A stretch of DNA of 64,000 nucleotides from Petrosia ficiformis (taxonomy: Eukaryota; Porifera; Demospongiae; Haplosclerida; Petrosiidae). Below are positions 32,801 through 44,786 of this stretch, one piece after another (the stretch's first letter is position 1; the number at the start of each line of letters is the position of its first letter). The notes under the pieces are model-generated. The model made no database searches and was not told where the DNA came from. It saw nothing but the letters and a program-made list of their open reading frames with translations. The stretch lies in assembly GCA_947044365.1 (NCBI GenBank), contig OX345651.1, forward strand, positions 4,078,926-4,142,925, written 5' to 3'. The position numbers and the translations under genes were made by a program.

Positions 32801-35800
32801 CGGGACTAAGGATACCACTGGTAGTACGGGAATCAGACTGTGAAGAATTAACAGCAAATTGAGACTGATTCTTAGACTGCTCTTTTATATTGAAACCTAG
32901 AGATACTTCAGAGTCATGAGTCTTCTTAATGTGTTTAGGAGAATCGTTTAGTGGAAATGAGCGTCGATAAGGATAAGAACCTTCAGTATTCATTTGTATC
33001 AGGAAACTCTCCTTACAATGAGGGCAAAGCTTGCCTAAGGAGGACCATGTGTTGGCATCATATGATGATGGTGACTGAAGAGACTTTGATGTCATAGCAA
33101 CAGGGGAATCCCCGGGAGCATCTATTGCTTCTGACCAATCAATGACTACCTGACACTTGAGACACTACGTGATGATGTAATATGATGTAATATGATGTAA
33201 TATATATGACACTAACTTCTAGTTTAGTTGCTATAGAAACCAGACTTGCATTCTGCTCCAAAATAGGTTCAAGTCTATCCATTATTTGTTTCTAATTAAT
33301 GAGTTTAAAGTCATGAATATCATTATAAGTTTCACTGTTGCTACCTTATCATTTGAATCAGTGAGTAAATATTCTCTTTTTCTGCGATCTCTTCTTTCAT
33401 AAGTGAAATGTAAAACAAGAACATGGCTACAAGAGAGAGAGAGAGAGTAATAAACATAAAAATTTAATGACTCATTACAAACTACTTTGTAGTTTCTTTT
33501 CCCACTCTTTCCTTCACTTGAGCTGATTTCAGACACTGTAAATCTAACTGATCTTGCACCTGTGATGAATATAATAATAAATAATGAGTATTAGTAACAT
33601 ATACATACATACGTACGTACGTACGTACGTACGTACGTACGTACGTACGTACGTACATACATACATACATACATACATACATACATACATACATACATAC
33701 ATACATACATACATACATACATACGTACATACATACATACATACATACATACGTACATGTACATACATATACATGTACTTTAAATTAACAATGTACATAC
33801 ATTGTACATAACAGATATATTAATTTAAAGCTCACATCTCCATTGAATGTTAATTCTTGAAAGAATCTATCTGACAAAGAAATCAATACTCTGCTGTCTG
33901 CTGAACTATCATCTTCCGTGTCGCTCTCAAACAATGACACTTGAAATACGTCACCAGTAACAATAGGATCTACCCCTATGTATGTATGCATGTATGTATG
34001 CATGTATGTATGTATGTATGTATGTATGTATGTATGTGAGTGTGTGTGTGTGTATGTACATGTATGTATGTATATATGTATGTACATGTATATATGTGAG
34101 TGGGTAAGTATGTATGTATGTGTGTATGTATGTATGTATGTATGTATGTATGTATGTATGTTTGTATGTATTTATGTATGTATATATGTATGAATGTATG
34201 TATGTATGTATGTATGTATGTATGTATGTATGTATGTATGTAGGTATGTATGTATGTGAATGTGTGTGTGTATGTACATGTATGTATGTATATATCTACA
34301 CTATATGTCAATAAAATGTCACCATACAGTAACAGTAATTACCTTAGTTTTACTGTCAGTATAGTATAGTAATTACTGTCTCACTACTGTGGTGTTGAAT
34401 TGACATGTACTGTAATTACTGCTAAAACTACTGTTGAACTACTGTAGTGTGGAAATGAAACTACTCAGTAATTACTGTGCTGTATGGTGACTTTTTATTG
34501 ACATATACTGTATGTATATATGTATGTATGCTGAACTGTAAATGTACATGTGAATATACATGTATATGTCATCATTCTATACCTTTAGATTGCCCAGGAG
34601 ATATAATTCTGGGTTCCATATTAAACATTCCATTCTTTTCATCTCTCTCTACCATCTCCTCATCTTTCTCAGTTTCTTCTCGCGTGGATCTTTTTCTTTG
34701 AACATTTTTTTGATTTTTAGTATTCGCCATTTCCCATATGCTTTTGATATTCGAAGGAGAATCTCGTAAAGTGGGTGTCGCTCCCAGGCTGCGAGACAAT
34801 TGGTCAGTGAAATCCACATCATACTGTTGTGGACTATTATTAACACTCCCACTGGTACCATCATTTTGTGAGTATGGAGTTGATGTCAAAGGACTTGTTC
34901 TAATACCAGTGGTTTGGGACTCAGTCCCAGATGAACTATCTTGGGAGTGAGTCTTTATAACAGAATATTCCGGAGTATGTGATTGCTTTACTGTGGATAA
35001 TAATATATCACCCTCAGAATGAAAACCATTAGATATTGGTAAGTGTGAACCTAGAGTCTCAATAGGTTCTTTGGATGTAGAACTTTTGGATTTCACTTTA
35101 GGAGATTTCTTTGGAAGTGATTTTACTCTCTCATTACTTGTAACACCATCTAAATAACAGTGGTAATCTTATTTAATCAGTGTAATCGCCTATCTTGTCA
35201 AGCTCAATCATTTTATTCAATACTTCACGCCAGTGTTTTTGATATTCTCATATGGCACACCATTGGCCCAAAGAGCTTCTTATTTGGCACTGCACAGTTC
35301 TCTCTTTGCCTTTGGGCCAGTGGTGCAGTTAATTATGATTATATTGTCACTAACAGCATTAACTCTTTGTTGATTGGCTCGATCAAGATGTACAGTAACT
35401 ATTGTGAGCCAATTTGGTTACATGTATGTCACAATATGTCATTAATGATGTTGTACATCACTAATACACACAAACACACACACACACACACACAATGATA
35501 ATATACCTCCTGAACTGTTAGTAGAGATAAGCCAAGCTGGAAAAGAAATAATTTAAAAATATAATAATTATTAATAGAAGTGGATTTGATCATACATGTT
35601 TTGAGTTGATTCCTTAAATCTTGATCTTTTGTCATTCTCTTTTCATTCAGAAAAGGAATTGAAGTTGCTGTATAATAATCATAAACATACAGGTCATGTG
35701 AATGTCATGTGATACTCACATGAGGTGGACTTTGAGATAGCATCTGGTCTTAGTAGTCCATTAGGTGATCCATCCTCATCATCAAAAGTAATGACTCTTG

Positions 35801-38800
35801 ATTTCTTGACACTACCTCTCTGAAAAACATGATATGTGTACATACACATGTAATACTATATACAAATACACAACACACATATGTATGTACATACACACGT
35901 AGGTACATACATACATACGTACGTACGTACGTACGTACGTACATACATACATACATACATACATACATACATACATACATACATACATACATACATACAT
36001 ACATACATACATACATACATACATACATACATACATACATACATACATGTACATACATACATACATACATACATACATACATACAGGTTAGTAAATATTA
36101 ATCTTACACTTGAAGAGCCTCTTTTTAAAGAACCAGCTGGTTTAGATATCTCATCTTTACTATTCTGTTTATCATTTTCAACTTTTCCATTCATTAAAAT
36201 AGGATGTGTTGGTGACAGTGAAGTTGATACTGTTGATGATAGTGGTCCATCAGGTATGGTACCAGCTGTTAGTGTAGCTCCATGTAGATGAGAAGGTGTA
36301 TTTTGAGGTGACTGACTCGTTTGAGGAGAGTAGTGAGTAAGAGTACGAGGTATAGCCTATACATTGATAATAGTGTATATGCACATGTATCTGACATTAT
36401 TAAGTTTACACACTATCACTGTACTTTGAATGTACAGTACCTGACATTATTAAGTTTACATATTAGCACTGTACTTTGAATGTACTACACAGTATTACAC
36501 CTTAGTACATGTACTATCACATACAAATGTAAAGGGAATTCATACATTACTACATGTATGATTACAGTACAAAGTAGTACTATAACTACTATTGTACTAC
36601 TTAGAAGTACAGTTGACTATCAACTTATTAAAGTAGAGCTCCCATCATAGTATGTGAATTTAATAAACTCAGGTACTGTACATGTTATGTACATTGTACA
36701 TGTACATAAATGTAACTCATATTTACATGTACATGTACATAAACGTACCTCATATTTATATGTACATGTACATGCTATGTATGTGTACATAAATGTACCT
36801 CGTATTTACATGTACATGTACATGCTATGTATGTGTACATAAACGTACCTCGTATTTACATGTACATGTACATGCTATGTATTTGTACATAAATGTACCT
36901 CGTATTTACATGTACATGTACATGTTATGTATGTGTACATAAATGTGTCTCATATTAACATATAGATGTACATATATATTAACTACCAACCTTTCTTTCG
37001 GTAGCAGATAGCTTCTTACCGTCAAGTTGAAACTACAAACAAAAGAAAATCTCTACTCTTATAATCATAATGATATTCATGAGTCTATTGCCATTGGTGA
37101 TGAAATATGACACACTATTTCATTAGTCTATTGTGTAATATCATTGGTCAGTTGAAGATGATGAAATATGACACATTATTTCATTAGTCTATTGTGTTAT
37201 ATCATTGGTCAGTTGAAGATGATGAAATATGACACACTATTTCATTAGTCTATTGTGTTATATCATTGGTCAGTTGATGATGATTAAATATGACACACTA
37301 TTTCATTAGTCTATTGTGTAATATCATTGGTCAGTTGAAGATGATGAAATATGACACACTATTTCATTAGTCTATTGTGTTATATCATTGGTCAGTTGAT
37401 GATGATTAAATATGACACACTATTTCATTAGTCTATAGTGTTATATCATTGGTCAGTTGATGATGATTAAATATGACACACTATTTCATTAGTCTATTGT
37501 GTTATATCATTGGTCAGTTGATGATGACACAATAACTTACTGTTGTAGGAGAAGCTACATGAGAGATACATTGGACCGTCTGTATTCTGTGCTTTGGATC
37601 AAAACTAACTGGATTACCATTAAGGACCAGCTGCAAAAGAAGGAAGCGTAATTAAGTATTCTATTATTAGTAAGTTATTAATCGTAAGAAAGAACTTTAT
37701 TTCAAGTATCAACTTGTTTTTGGTGAGACAAGTAATGAAGTAATGATCTTGTAATAATTAACATACTATATTTAGATTATGAAGGTTTAGTAGGGGACGA
37801 AGATTAGAGTGTTTACTGATTAGGTTTTCACTGAGATCTAATTCAACTAGAGCATCAAGCACTTCAACACCTATCAGAGAGAGAGTGAGTGAGAAAGAGA
37901 GAGAGAGGCAGACAGAGACAGAAATAGAGACAGAGAGACAGACAGAGATAGAGAGATCAAAAGATAGAGACAGAGAGACAGACAAAGATAGAGAGATCAA
38001 AAGATAGAGACAGAGAGACAGACAGAGGGAGACAGACAGACAGACAGACACAGAGAGACAGACAGAGAGGCAGAGACAGAGAGACAGACAGAGAGGCAGA
38101 GACAGACAGACAGACAAACTGACAGATCAAGAGATAGATTAAAATACAGAGAGAGAGACAATCTTCATTATTTATTTTTTTTCACCTTGGATATCTCTGA
38201 GAAGATTATTTCTCAGAATTAGCACAGTGAGATTAAACCTGGCTCTATCACCAAACTGAGGCACGCAGGCTAACTGATTAAACCCAAGATGAAGCCATCT
38301 CACTGTATCTATAAACTAAGAATAAAATTAATAATGTAATTCACTCAACCAATAGAATATTAACTAGTTATTAACTGCACAAACCATTCCATTTCAAATT
38401 AATTCAATTACTACATCCTTTATCTGTTCAAGAATGAAAATTTAATTGATTTGACCCAATCATTAAAATAGTATTTAATTCACAAAAAGTTCAAATGAAC
38501 AGCGTGTAAGTAATTTATTTTCCTTTCACTAATATGGTTTCTAGATGTTCAAAAGAAGCCCAGTTCCTAAACTATTTCAAGAACAAAGTGTTTTGATTTT
38601 TGAATATACTTACCAGATCAACTTTTTTTCTTCATGTCAAATCAAGGTAATTCATATGTATACATTGAATCATATCATTCATGTACTCCACTCATCACCT
38701 ATCTATCTATCCATCCATCAATCTATTTCTAACCTTAATTCCTGAGACAGTAGCCAACCCGTCCTCTCTCTCAACACTATTAATACTACCACTATTACTA

Positions 38801-41800
38801 CTACTCTCTGTATCCAGTCCACGCAATCCAATTTGATTATTACTCAGGTTTACTTGTTCAACAGAAGGTAGATATCGCTAGAAGGTAGATATAATATACA
38901 TGTAAATTGTCATCAATGGTTGATGGGAGGAAGATGTGGGAGGGTGATAAACTAATATCGTAATACTGCTAACACAAAGGGGTACTACTATACAGTACCT
39001 AACATTATTAAGTTTACATGCTATCAGCCTATCACTGTACTTCCATTGACTATAGTGTACTTGTGAGTGAAGTACACTGTACTTTGAATGTACTAAACAG
39101 TACTACACCTTAGTACTATGCTATCACATATAAATATACTGATATTACTTGTATACTGATAGAACAGTATACATGTACATGTACATGTACATGTATATTG
39201 ATAGATACTTAATTAACACAATCTTACCAATGAATCTCCAAGTGTCTTTATAGAATTGACACTTAAATCAAGTTGTTTTAGATTGCTCCATACATAAGCT
39301 CTTGACTCATCTCTACCACATTTTACTAGAACATCCTATGAAATAATGGAGGATAATTTTGAGAAGAAGAAAACAGGAAAAGGAGTATTGATTCAGACAA
39401 GAGAATCGCTATAATTATAGATCTTTGTATTGCTGTCACTCAAAAATGACACACTTGAATACTCATCAAAACAAATACTATGACAATAACAGTTAGCACA
39501 AGACCAGCATATCCAAGAGATTTATTAACTCAAGGAAACTCTAAAACATGTAGCACAAAGGGTCTATACGATTCCGAGAGTTAATAAATCTTTTAGATAC
39601 CTTGAGCTAAGGAAGTATCCTACTAACGTAGATTATAAAAGGTTAGGTGCCAAAGACTAACCTCTATGTCACTAATATAACATCTTTGAATTGTTAGAAC
39701 ATTAAGCTGCTCTCTGAGACGTTGAAGACCTGCTAAGGAACTAATAGGAACTCTCTTGACCTGAGGAGGAGAAAGAGAAGGAGGAGGAGGAGGAGGAGGA
39801 GGAGGAGGATTTAGAAGACAGTTATATCAGAAGAAAAAAAAACAAGATAAGTATCCCTATAATTTCTTTATGACTGATCTGTACCTGATCTGTTCTATTA
39901 CACACTACACCCATTACTTGACCAAGCCCCTAAACTCCCCACCCTGCCCAGAATGACACAATGTGTAAGTGAAGCATATATATATATATATATAACCCTC
40001 CCCCCATTGAAAGCAATCATAGGAGTGATTAATTTTATACTAAATGTACATGAGTACAATTTGACTTACCACTAGAGATTGTAATGCTTTGAATAAAGAG
40101 AGATCAAGATTAATGAGAGAAGGAGCAATGGTGTTCTTTCTATCTGATATAAGCTATAAGAGAATTTATAAAACAAACATGTACATGTATAATATATGAC
40201 ATACTGTACATGTACATGTATAATATATGACATACTGTACATGTACATGTATAATACATGACATACTGTACATGTATAATACATGACATACTGTACATGT
40301 ACATGTACATGTATAATACATGACATACTGTACATGTACATGTATAATACATGACATACTGTACATGTACATGTATAATACATGACATACTGTACATGTT
40401 CATGTATAATACATGACATACTGTACATGTACATGTATAATACAGGAAGTGTTCCTGGAAACTGCACGAATGAAGTCATAATAAAACCTTTGCAACTATA
40501 CAGTGAACATGTCAGTAATATTCAGTAATCTTCAGTAATCTTCAGTAATCATCTATATATTAACAGTTAACTATATTCATAACAAGTGACACAAGAATAC
40601 ATAAGATACAGCTGATTAGGATATCACTACTCTACTATGGTATGTATGGATACCATATCAGTTGAGATTAAATGACAATCTAATGTTTATACAAAGACAA
40701 AGGTTTCTCATCGTGTGACTAGAAGTATTTGTATATAAAATATGATTATTAATAATTCTTATGTAATTTAATTTCACAAGAATTTAAGTTGAAATGCTAG
40801 CAACTTCCTATTCTAAATAGATTCATTAATTACATATAATACTTCTAAATTAGTTTTATGAGCATAGCTAAATATACTCAAAGTAGAAATTTCAGTTCCT
40901 TCAGATGAAGATGATCTACAGGTCTATAAATGTATTAGTTATAACTACATGTACATGTATTTAATTATAACCTTATTAACTACATGTACATGTATTTAGT
41001 TAACTACATGTACATGTATTTAGTTAACTACATGTACATGTATTTAGTTAACTACATGTACATGTATTTAATTATAACCTTATTAACTACATGTACATGT
41101 ATTTAGTTAACTACATGTACATGTATTTAATTATAACCTTATTAACTACATGTACATGTATTTAGTTAACTACATGTACATGTATTTAGTTAACTACATG
41201 TACATGTATTTAATCATAACTTTATTAAATACATGTACACGTATATGTACAGTTATGTTTAATTATAACCATATTAACTACATGTACATGTAGTTAATTA
41301 TAACTTTATTTAATACATGTACACGTACATGTACAGTTATGTTTAATTATAACCATATTAAATACATGTACATGTATTTAATTAACTACATGTACATGTA
41401 TTTAATTAACTACATGTACATGTACATGTATTTAATTATAACTTTATTTAATACATGTACACGTACATGTACAGTTATGTTTAATTATAACCATATTAAA
41501 TACATGTACATGTATTTAATTAACTACATGTACATGTATTTAATTAACTACATACTATCACTGTACTTCCATTGACTACAGTGTACTTTGTGAGTGAAGT
41601 ACACTGTACTTTGAATGTACAGTACCTGACATTATTAAGTTTACATACTATCACTGTACTTCCATTGACTACAGTGTACTTTGTGAATGAAGTACACTGT
41701 ACTTTGAATGTACAGTACCTGACATTATTAAGTTTACATATTATCACTGTACTTCCATTCACTACAGTGTACATTGTGAGTGAAGTACACTGTACTTCGA

Positions 41801-44414
41801 ATGTACATGTACATGTATAACTACATGAAATTAGTGATAACCTCATAAAGTAGTACCATTTAGATTATTATCAAGGTTATGTTTGTACCTACATGTATAT
41901 GTAGCTAAGCTATCCTTGTGTTGGTCAGCAATTCAGTTTCTAGCATATAAAATGTAATTATAGTGAACCAATAACCAGCTGGTATATGAATTAGTATTTA
42001 TACTTCCTCTTATGTCCAAAGCTCCAGTGGTTTGTGTAAGTTAATCAGAATGGTAGATTACCTGTCCAGGAATGAGGATTACATGTCCAGGAATGAGGAT
42101 ATCCTGGGTTCAAATCATAACTAATATATTCTCTTTCCATTCTTCTATACTCCATTGTAACAGATATTATATAAAGCTCTACAGCTAGCATTATACTCTC
42201 TCACCTTTAATGATTGTATTTTGCAGAGACTGTCGTATAGATGTTGCGTATCTGCAAAACTATTAGATACCACTCCACCATCAGATTCATCTGAAATAAA
42301 GATGGACAGAGGGAGTGGATGTATAGATAGATAGACAAAAAGGGCAGAGACAGATAGATAGACAACACTGGACATTGATAGATAGACAACACTGACAGAG
42401 ACAGGTGGACTGAGACAGCAAAAGTTGCAACTAGTTTGTTCACATTCACAATGACCCGGATGTGATGACTTTATAGTGATGTCATAAGGTTAATAGATGA
42501 TTATACTGTAACTTAATAATGAAGCAATGGCTTGAAATGTGACATACACAAAAAAGAACGGGAAGAATAATTATATGAAAATGGTGTTGGTAAAAATATT
42601 GTTGGTCATTTCAAACTAGAGTATGAACATTTTTCTGAGGTCAAAGTGAATGACCTTTATTGAGAAGCGTAATTTACCTTCTAAACTGGAGAATTTTCTT
42701 TGTAGATGATGAAGACAGACAGTGGTTAAACACAGACTATGTTGACCACTATACAACTGAGTACCTGTAATGTATATAATGGGGATATATGTTTATGCAA
42801 ACATATACTTGTAAACATTACTAATTGTGTTTATGGATATAACCATGAATCAGAGTTTTTGATACACTTTGAAGGATGAGCCAATTGGCTCAGCGTGTGC
42901 ACCATTGGGAATACCTCTTGAGCCAATTAACAAACAGTTAATCCTGTTAGTGACAATATAATCATAATTAACTGCACCACTGGCCCTAAGAGAGAACTGT
43001 GCTGTACCAAATAAGAAGCTCTTAGGGCCAATAGTGCATCATATGAGCTTTGTATATATGTACATTACATACATATATAATATTATGTACATTATGTACA
43101 TTATTATAATTAATGATTACAATATTATGCAACAGACTTTAATATTATAATACTATAGCATACTAGATATGTAGTTATATTATTTTATGTAATTCATCCT
43201 TTTAAATGGGAAGCATGCTGTCAACAACTACTACAATAGACATCTCAATAGGAACTGAACTACATCAGAATATTAATCATGTGACTTGTATATATAGGGA
43301 CATATTGTGTGTGTGTGTGTGTATGATGGGTTGTAACTATGTATGTATGTAACTATGTATGTACATGTATGTACAGTATGTATATACGTAACTATAATGT
43401 ATGTATGTATGTATGCATGTATGTATATATGTATGCATGTATGTATGTATGTATGTATGTATGTATGTATGTATGTATGTATGTACATGTATGTATGTAT
43501 GCATGTATGTATGTATGTATGTATGTATGTATGTATGTATGTACATGTATGTATGTATGCATGTATGTATGTATGTATGTATGCATGTATGTATGTATGT
43601 ATGTATGTATGTATGTACAGTATGTATGTATATATGTATGTATGTATGTACTAATCTAAGTATGAGAATGTTATACAGCAGGTATACTAAACAAGTTATA
43701 ATCATTATAACAAGTTCATGTGCTTAAAAACATTGCTGAAAATGTGTCAAACAAACATGGAGTCCAATCCTGACTAATCTTCCTGAACATTAACACAAAA
43801 CACATAATTATATAGCCTAATGAAATCACCATTGTGTCTAACATATATAGAGGTTATAAGTCAGTATACAGACACAAATGGCTGCATAAGCATTGCAATC
43901 TTCTTATCCTGCTCTCACAAGAGATAATTTCTGACAAAGCCATATGCCCTTGGCATTACCTCTATATTACAATACTAGATCATACTAGTTGTGTATGTAT
44001 TATCAAATTTTCTGGTAGACTAGAATTGGTGCTTTCAACAAGCATTCGTTGTTAACATTATAGAAAGTATTTTTAAGAATAGTTTCTCATTTCAAATACA
44101 TTTCTATGTTAGTAACTGGAGGGAAGCCATGCAATTACAAAAAGAATGCATCTTTATTGATGATTTGATTGGTCAATTAAAGGGACATTTACTACATAAC
44201 AGTTATAGACATAGTTTCATATATAATATATTTGTGATAAACTAATATTCATGTAATTATATATATATCATTCTCATGTGACAATTAAAACACATTTACA
44301 GTTGTAAATTATCTTTAATATTCATTATGCTACAAGAATTAAGATAGTGACAAACATACCCTGTGTTTGAAATAATCGGGACAAATCTGAAACGTATTTC
44401 TCTCCAAGATTCAT
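26835..44414 (-). CDS. STK11IP (LKB1-interacting protein 1)
   Basis: About 1680 residues. Exons: 44414-44360, 42764-42678, 42290-42205, 40153-40070, 39760-39662, 39335-39228, 38877-38734, 38315-38186, 37870-37767, 37630-37541, 37032-36991, 36356-36108, 35819-35720, 35667-35596, 35536-35507, 35149-34583, 33975-33836, 33559-33486, 33426-33345, 33291-33217, 33164-31269, 31215-31118, 30492-30408, 30344-30251, 28875-28838, 28653-28620, 28490-28352, 27502-27339, 26936-26835. Exons 4-10 are leucine-rich repeats (LKQLDLSVNSI, LTVLILRNNLL, LVELDLSENLI). LNGNPVSFDPKHR, FQLDGKKLS and SWLISTNSSGG match family landmarks. Exon 21 has CLKC..CPHC (zinc site), a long Ser-rich stretch with four NPF motifs, and LNMNVFSSDKKEEFQLALR, followed by PH-like segments. 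In mammals it binds LKB1. Phase fails between the exons at 28875-28838 and 28653-28620. The last exon reads through to a stop at 26835 or splices to an exon not found. Confidence 0.9.
27612..27866. mobile_element. TIR element A, copy 4 (STK11IP intron)
   Basis: Inverted relative to the copy at 20218: it starts CATTCATGTTCACTATGACC and ends near TGTGAATGTGAATAGA. The internal minisatellite is reduced to one unit. Confidence 0.72.
27950..28320. repeat. About 122-bp tandem repeat, three units
   Basis: Units contain TGTGTCCCAATACAATACGT, AAATGACCTCTAAATAAAG and TAGTCCCAAGGTGTCC. They lie in the STK11IP intron between the exons at 28352 and 27502. Confidence 0.82.
29003..30205. repeat. About 207-bp tandem array derived from a TIR element
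   Basis: Five to six units, each with TACTTGTCAATTCAACACCA, CAGTAATTACTATACTATAC, GTATGGTGACATTTCATTGA and a spacer of TACGTACGTACATG microsatellite. The halves match the complete element at 34302-34508, so the array seems to come from repeated amplification of that element plus a microsatellite. It fills an STK11IP intron. Confidence 0.88.
30508..31095. mobile_element. TIR element A, copy 5, with expanded internal minisatellite
   Basis: Same family as 20218-20545, but the internal unit (about 63-66 bases with ACTTATATGTACTATAGTGT) is amplified about seven-fold, so the element almost fills the STK11IP intron 31117-30493. Confidence 0.82.
33600..33775. repeat. (TACG)n / (TACA)n microsatellite
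   Basis: A TACG block of about 11 units followed by about 25 TACA units, in an STK11IP intron. Similar blocks lie at 33978-34300 (TGTA) and 35905-36085 (TACG then TACA). The His/Thr/Tyr/Ile frames are artefacts. Confidence 0.92.
33978..34300. repeat. (TGTA)n microsatellite
   Basis: Imperfect ATGT repeats with GTGTGTG interruptions, in the STK11IP intron between the exons at 34583 and 33975; it reaches the acceptor at 33976-33977 on the minus strand. Confidence 0.9.
34302..34508. mobile_element. TIR element G (complete unit of the 207-bp array)
   Basis: Termini TATATGTCAATAAAATGTCA and the near-complement GTGACTTTTTATTGACATATA, about 45 bases of inverted repeat, with CAGTAATTACTATACTATAC-type core. 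About 207 bases long, the same length as the array unit at 29003-30205. Confidence 0.8.
35232..35425. mobile_element. TIR element B, copy 3 (inverted)
   Basis: Reverse orientation relative to the copies at 21655, 24292 and 42853, with CATATGGCACACCATTGGCC at its left end and GTGAGCCAATTTGG at the right. STK11IP intron. Confidence 0.75.
35905..36085. repeat. (TACG)n(TACA)n microsatellite
   Basis: Directly precedes the intron end next to the STK11IP exon at 36108. About 40 tetranucleotide units. Confidence 0.92.
36380..36500. repeat. Repeat F, scrap 1
   Basis: Two short units with CTGACATTATTAAGTTTACA and CACTGTACTTTGAATGTAC. Homologous to 38985-39140 and to the tandem block 41540-41820. Confidence 0.65.
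36655..36985. repeat. 60-bp ACATGTACATGCTATGTA minisatellite
   Basis: About five units with CATAAATGTACCTCGTATTT alternating with TGTACATGTACATG palindromic words, in an STK11IP intron. Confidence 0.85.
37090..37528. repeat. 60-bp minisatellite
   Basis: About seven units containing ACACTATTTCATTAGTCTAT and ATCATTGGTCAGTTGA, filling the STK11IP intron between the exons at 37541 and 37032. Confidence 0.9.
37880..38150. repeat. (GACA)n/(GAGA)n tract
   Basis: Purine-rich GAGA and GACA repeats in the STK11IP intron between the exons at 38186 and 37870. The Ser/Leu/Cys open frame on the minus strand is a repeat artefact that happens to continue into a true exon. Confidence 0.9.
38985..39140. repeat. 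Repeat F, scrap 2
   Basis: Single unit with CTAACATTATTAAGTTTACA, CACTGTACTTCCATTGACTA and AGTGAAGTACACTGTACTTT, as in the block at 41540-41820. Confidence 0.65.
39505..39607. repeat. Short inverted repeat
   Basis: TATCCAAGAGATTTATTAAC at the left and its near-complement GTTAATAAATCTTTTAGATA at the right, about 100 bases apart, in an STK11IP intron. Confidence 0.6.
40180..40450. repeat. 31-bp ACATGTATAATACATGACAT minisatellite
   Basis: About eight units joined by TACATGTACATG words, just upstream (minus strand) of the acceptor for the STK11IP exon at 40153. Confidence 0.88.
40940..41820. repeat. TACATGTACATGTA-based minisatellite plus three units of repeat F
   Basis: 40940-41555 alternates TTAACTACATGTACATGTAT units with longer ones. 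41540-41820 holds three units of about 88 bases with CACTGTACTTCCATTGACTA. All lie inside the 2-kb STK11IP intron 3. Confidence 0.85.
42438..42650. mobile_element. TIR element A, copy 6
   Basis: Starts TTCACATTCACAATGACC and ends TGAGGTCAAAGTGAATGACC, with the AATGAAGCAATGGCTTGAAA core, in STK11IP intron 2. Confidence 0.75.
42853..43052. mobile_element. TIR element B, copy 4
   Basis: Same orientation as the copy at 21655, containing GATGAGCCAATTGGCTCA and AACTGCACCACTGGCCCT, in STK11IP intron 1. Confidence 0.75.
43330..43652. repeat. (ATGT)n microsatellite
   Basis: Imperfect ATGT array with ATGC and ACAT interruptions in STK11IP intron 1. The open frames on both strands are artefacts. Confidence 0.92.
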
Positions 44415-44786
44415 CGTTTCCTAAGCCTGACTGCCTGTCCTCTAGCAATTACCACGCCCATTTGTGGGTGTGATAGAGGCATTGTGCTGACTCAGCACCA
44501 TTGTGCATTAGGGAGGAGTCACGTGAAGGTGTAAGTCATAAGGGCGGTTCCGAAATGGACATTTATGGCTATAATTACTAAATATATCACTAAGCAACTC
44601 ACAAACACAAGTACAGGTAGAATTTCGGTTGTACTAGAAACTGCAGTCGTTCTGTTTGCGGCAAACTAACAAGAAAAAGAAATTAAGAAGTGAGTTTTGA
44701 GCTCAATGGGTGGGGCTGAAATTGCAAGGCTTTAGGGCTGCTGTGTGCATTATTTATTTTTTATTCCATTGTGTAGGTTAATCAGA
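44415..44786. promoter_or_regulatory. Divergent promoter region, STK11IP / giant membrane protein
   Basis: 372 bases lie between the two ATGs, less AT-rich than its surroundings. No clear TATA box. 44450-44540 contains CACGCCC..GGGTGTG-like GC boxes in both orientations. A two-way promoter is inferred from position. Confidence 0.4.

Noticed and set aside
33482..36194. Met-Tyr-Val-Cys / His-Thr-Tyr-Ile frames near 33.6, 34.1 and 36.0 kb
   Set aside because: Microsatellite artefacts in STK11IP introns; some run into true exons by chance.
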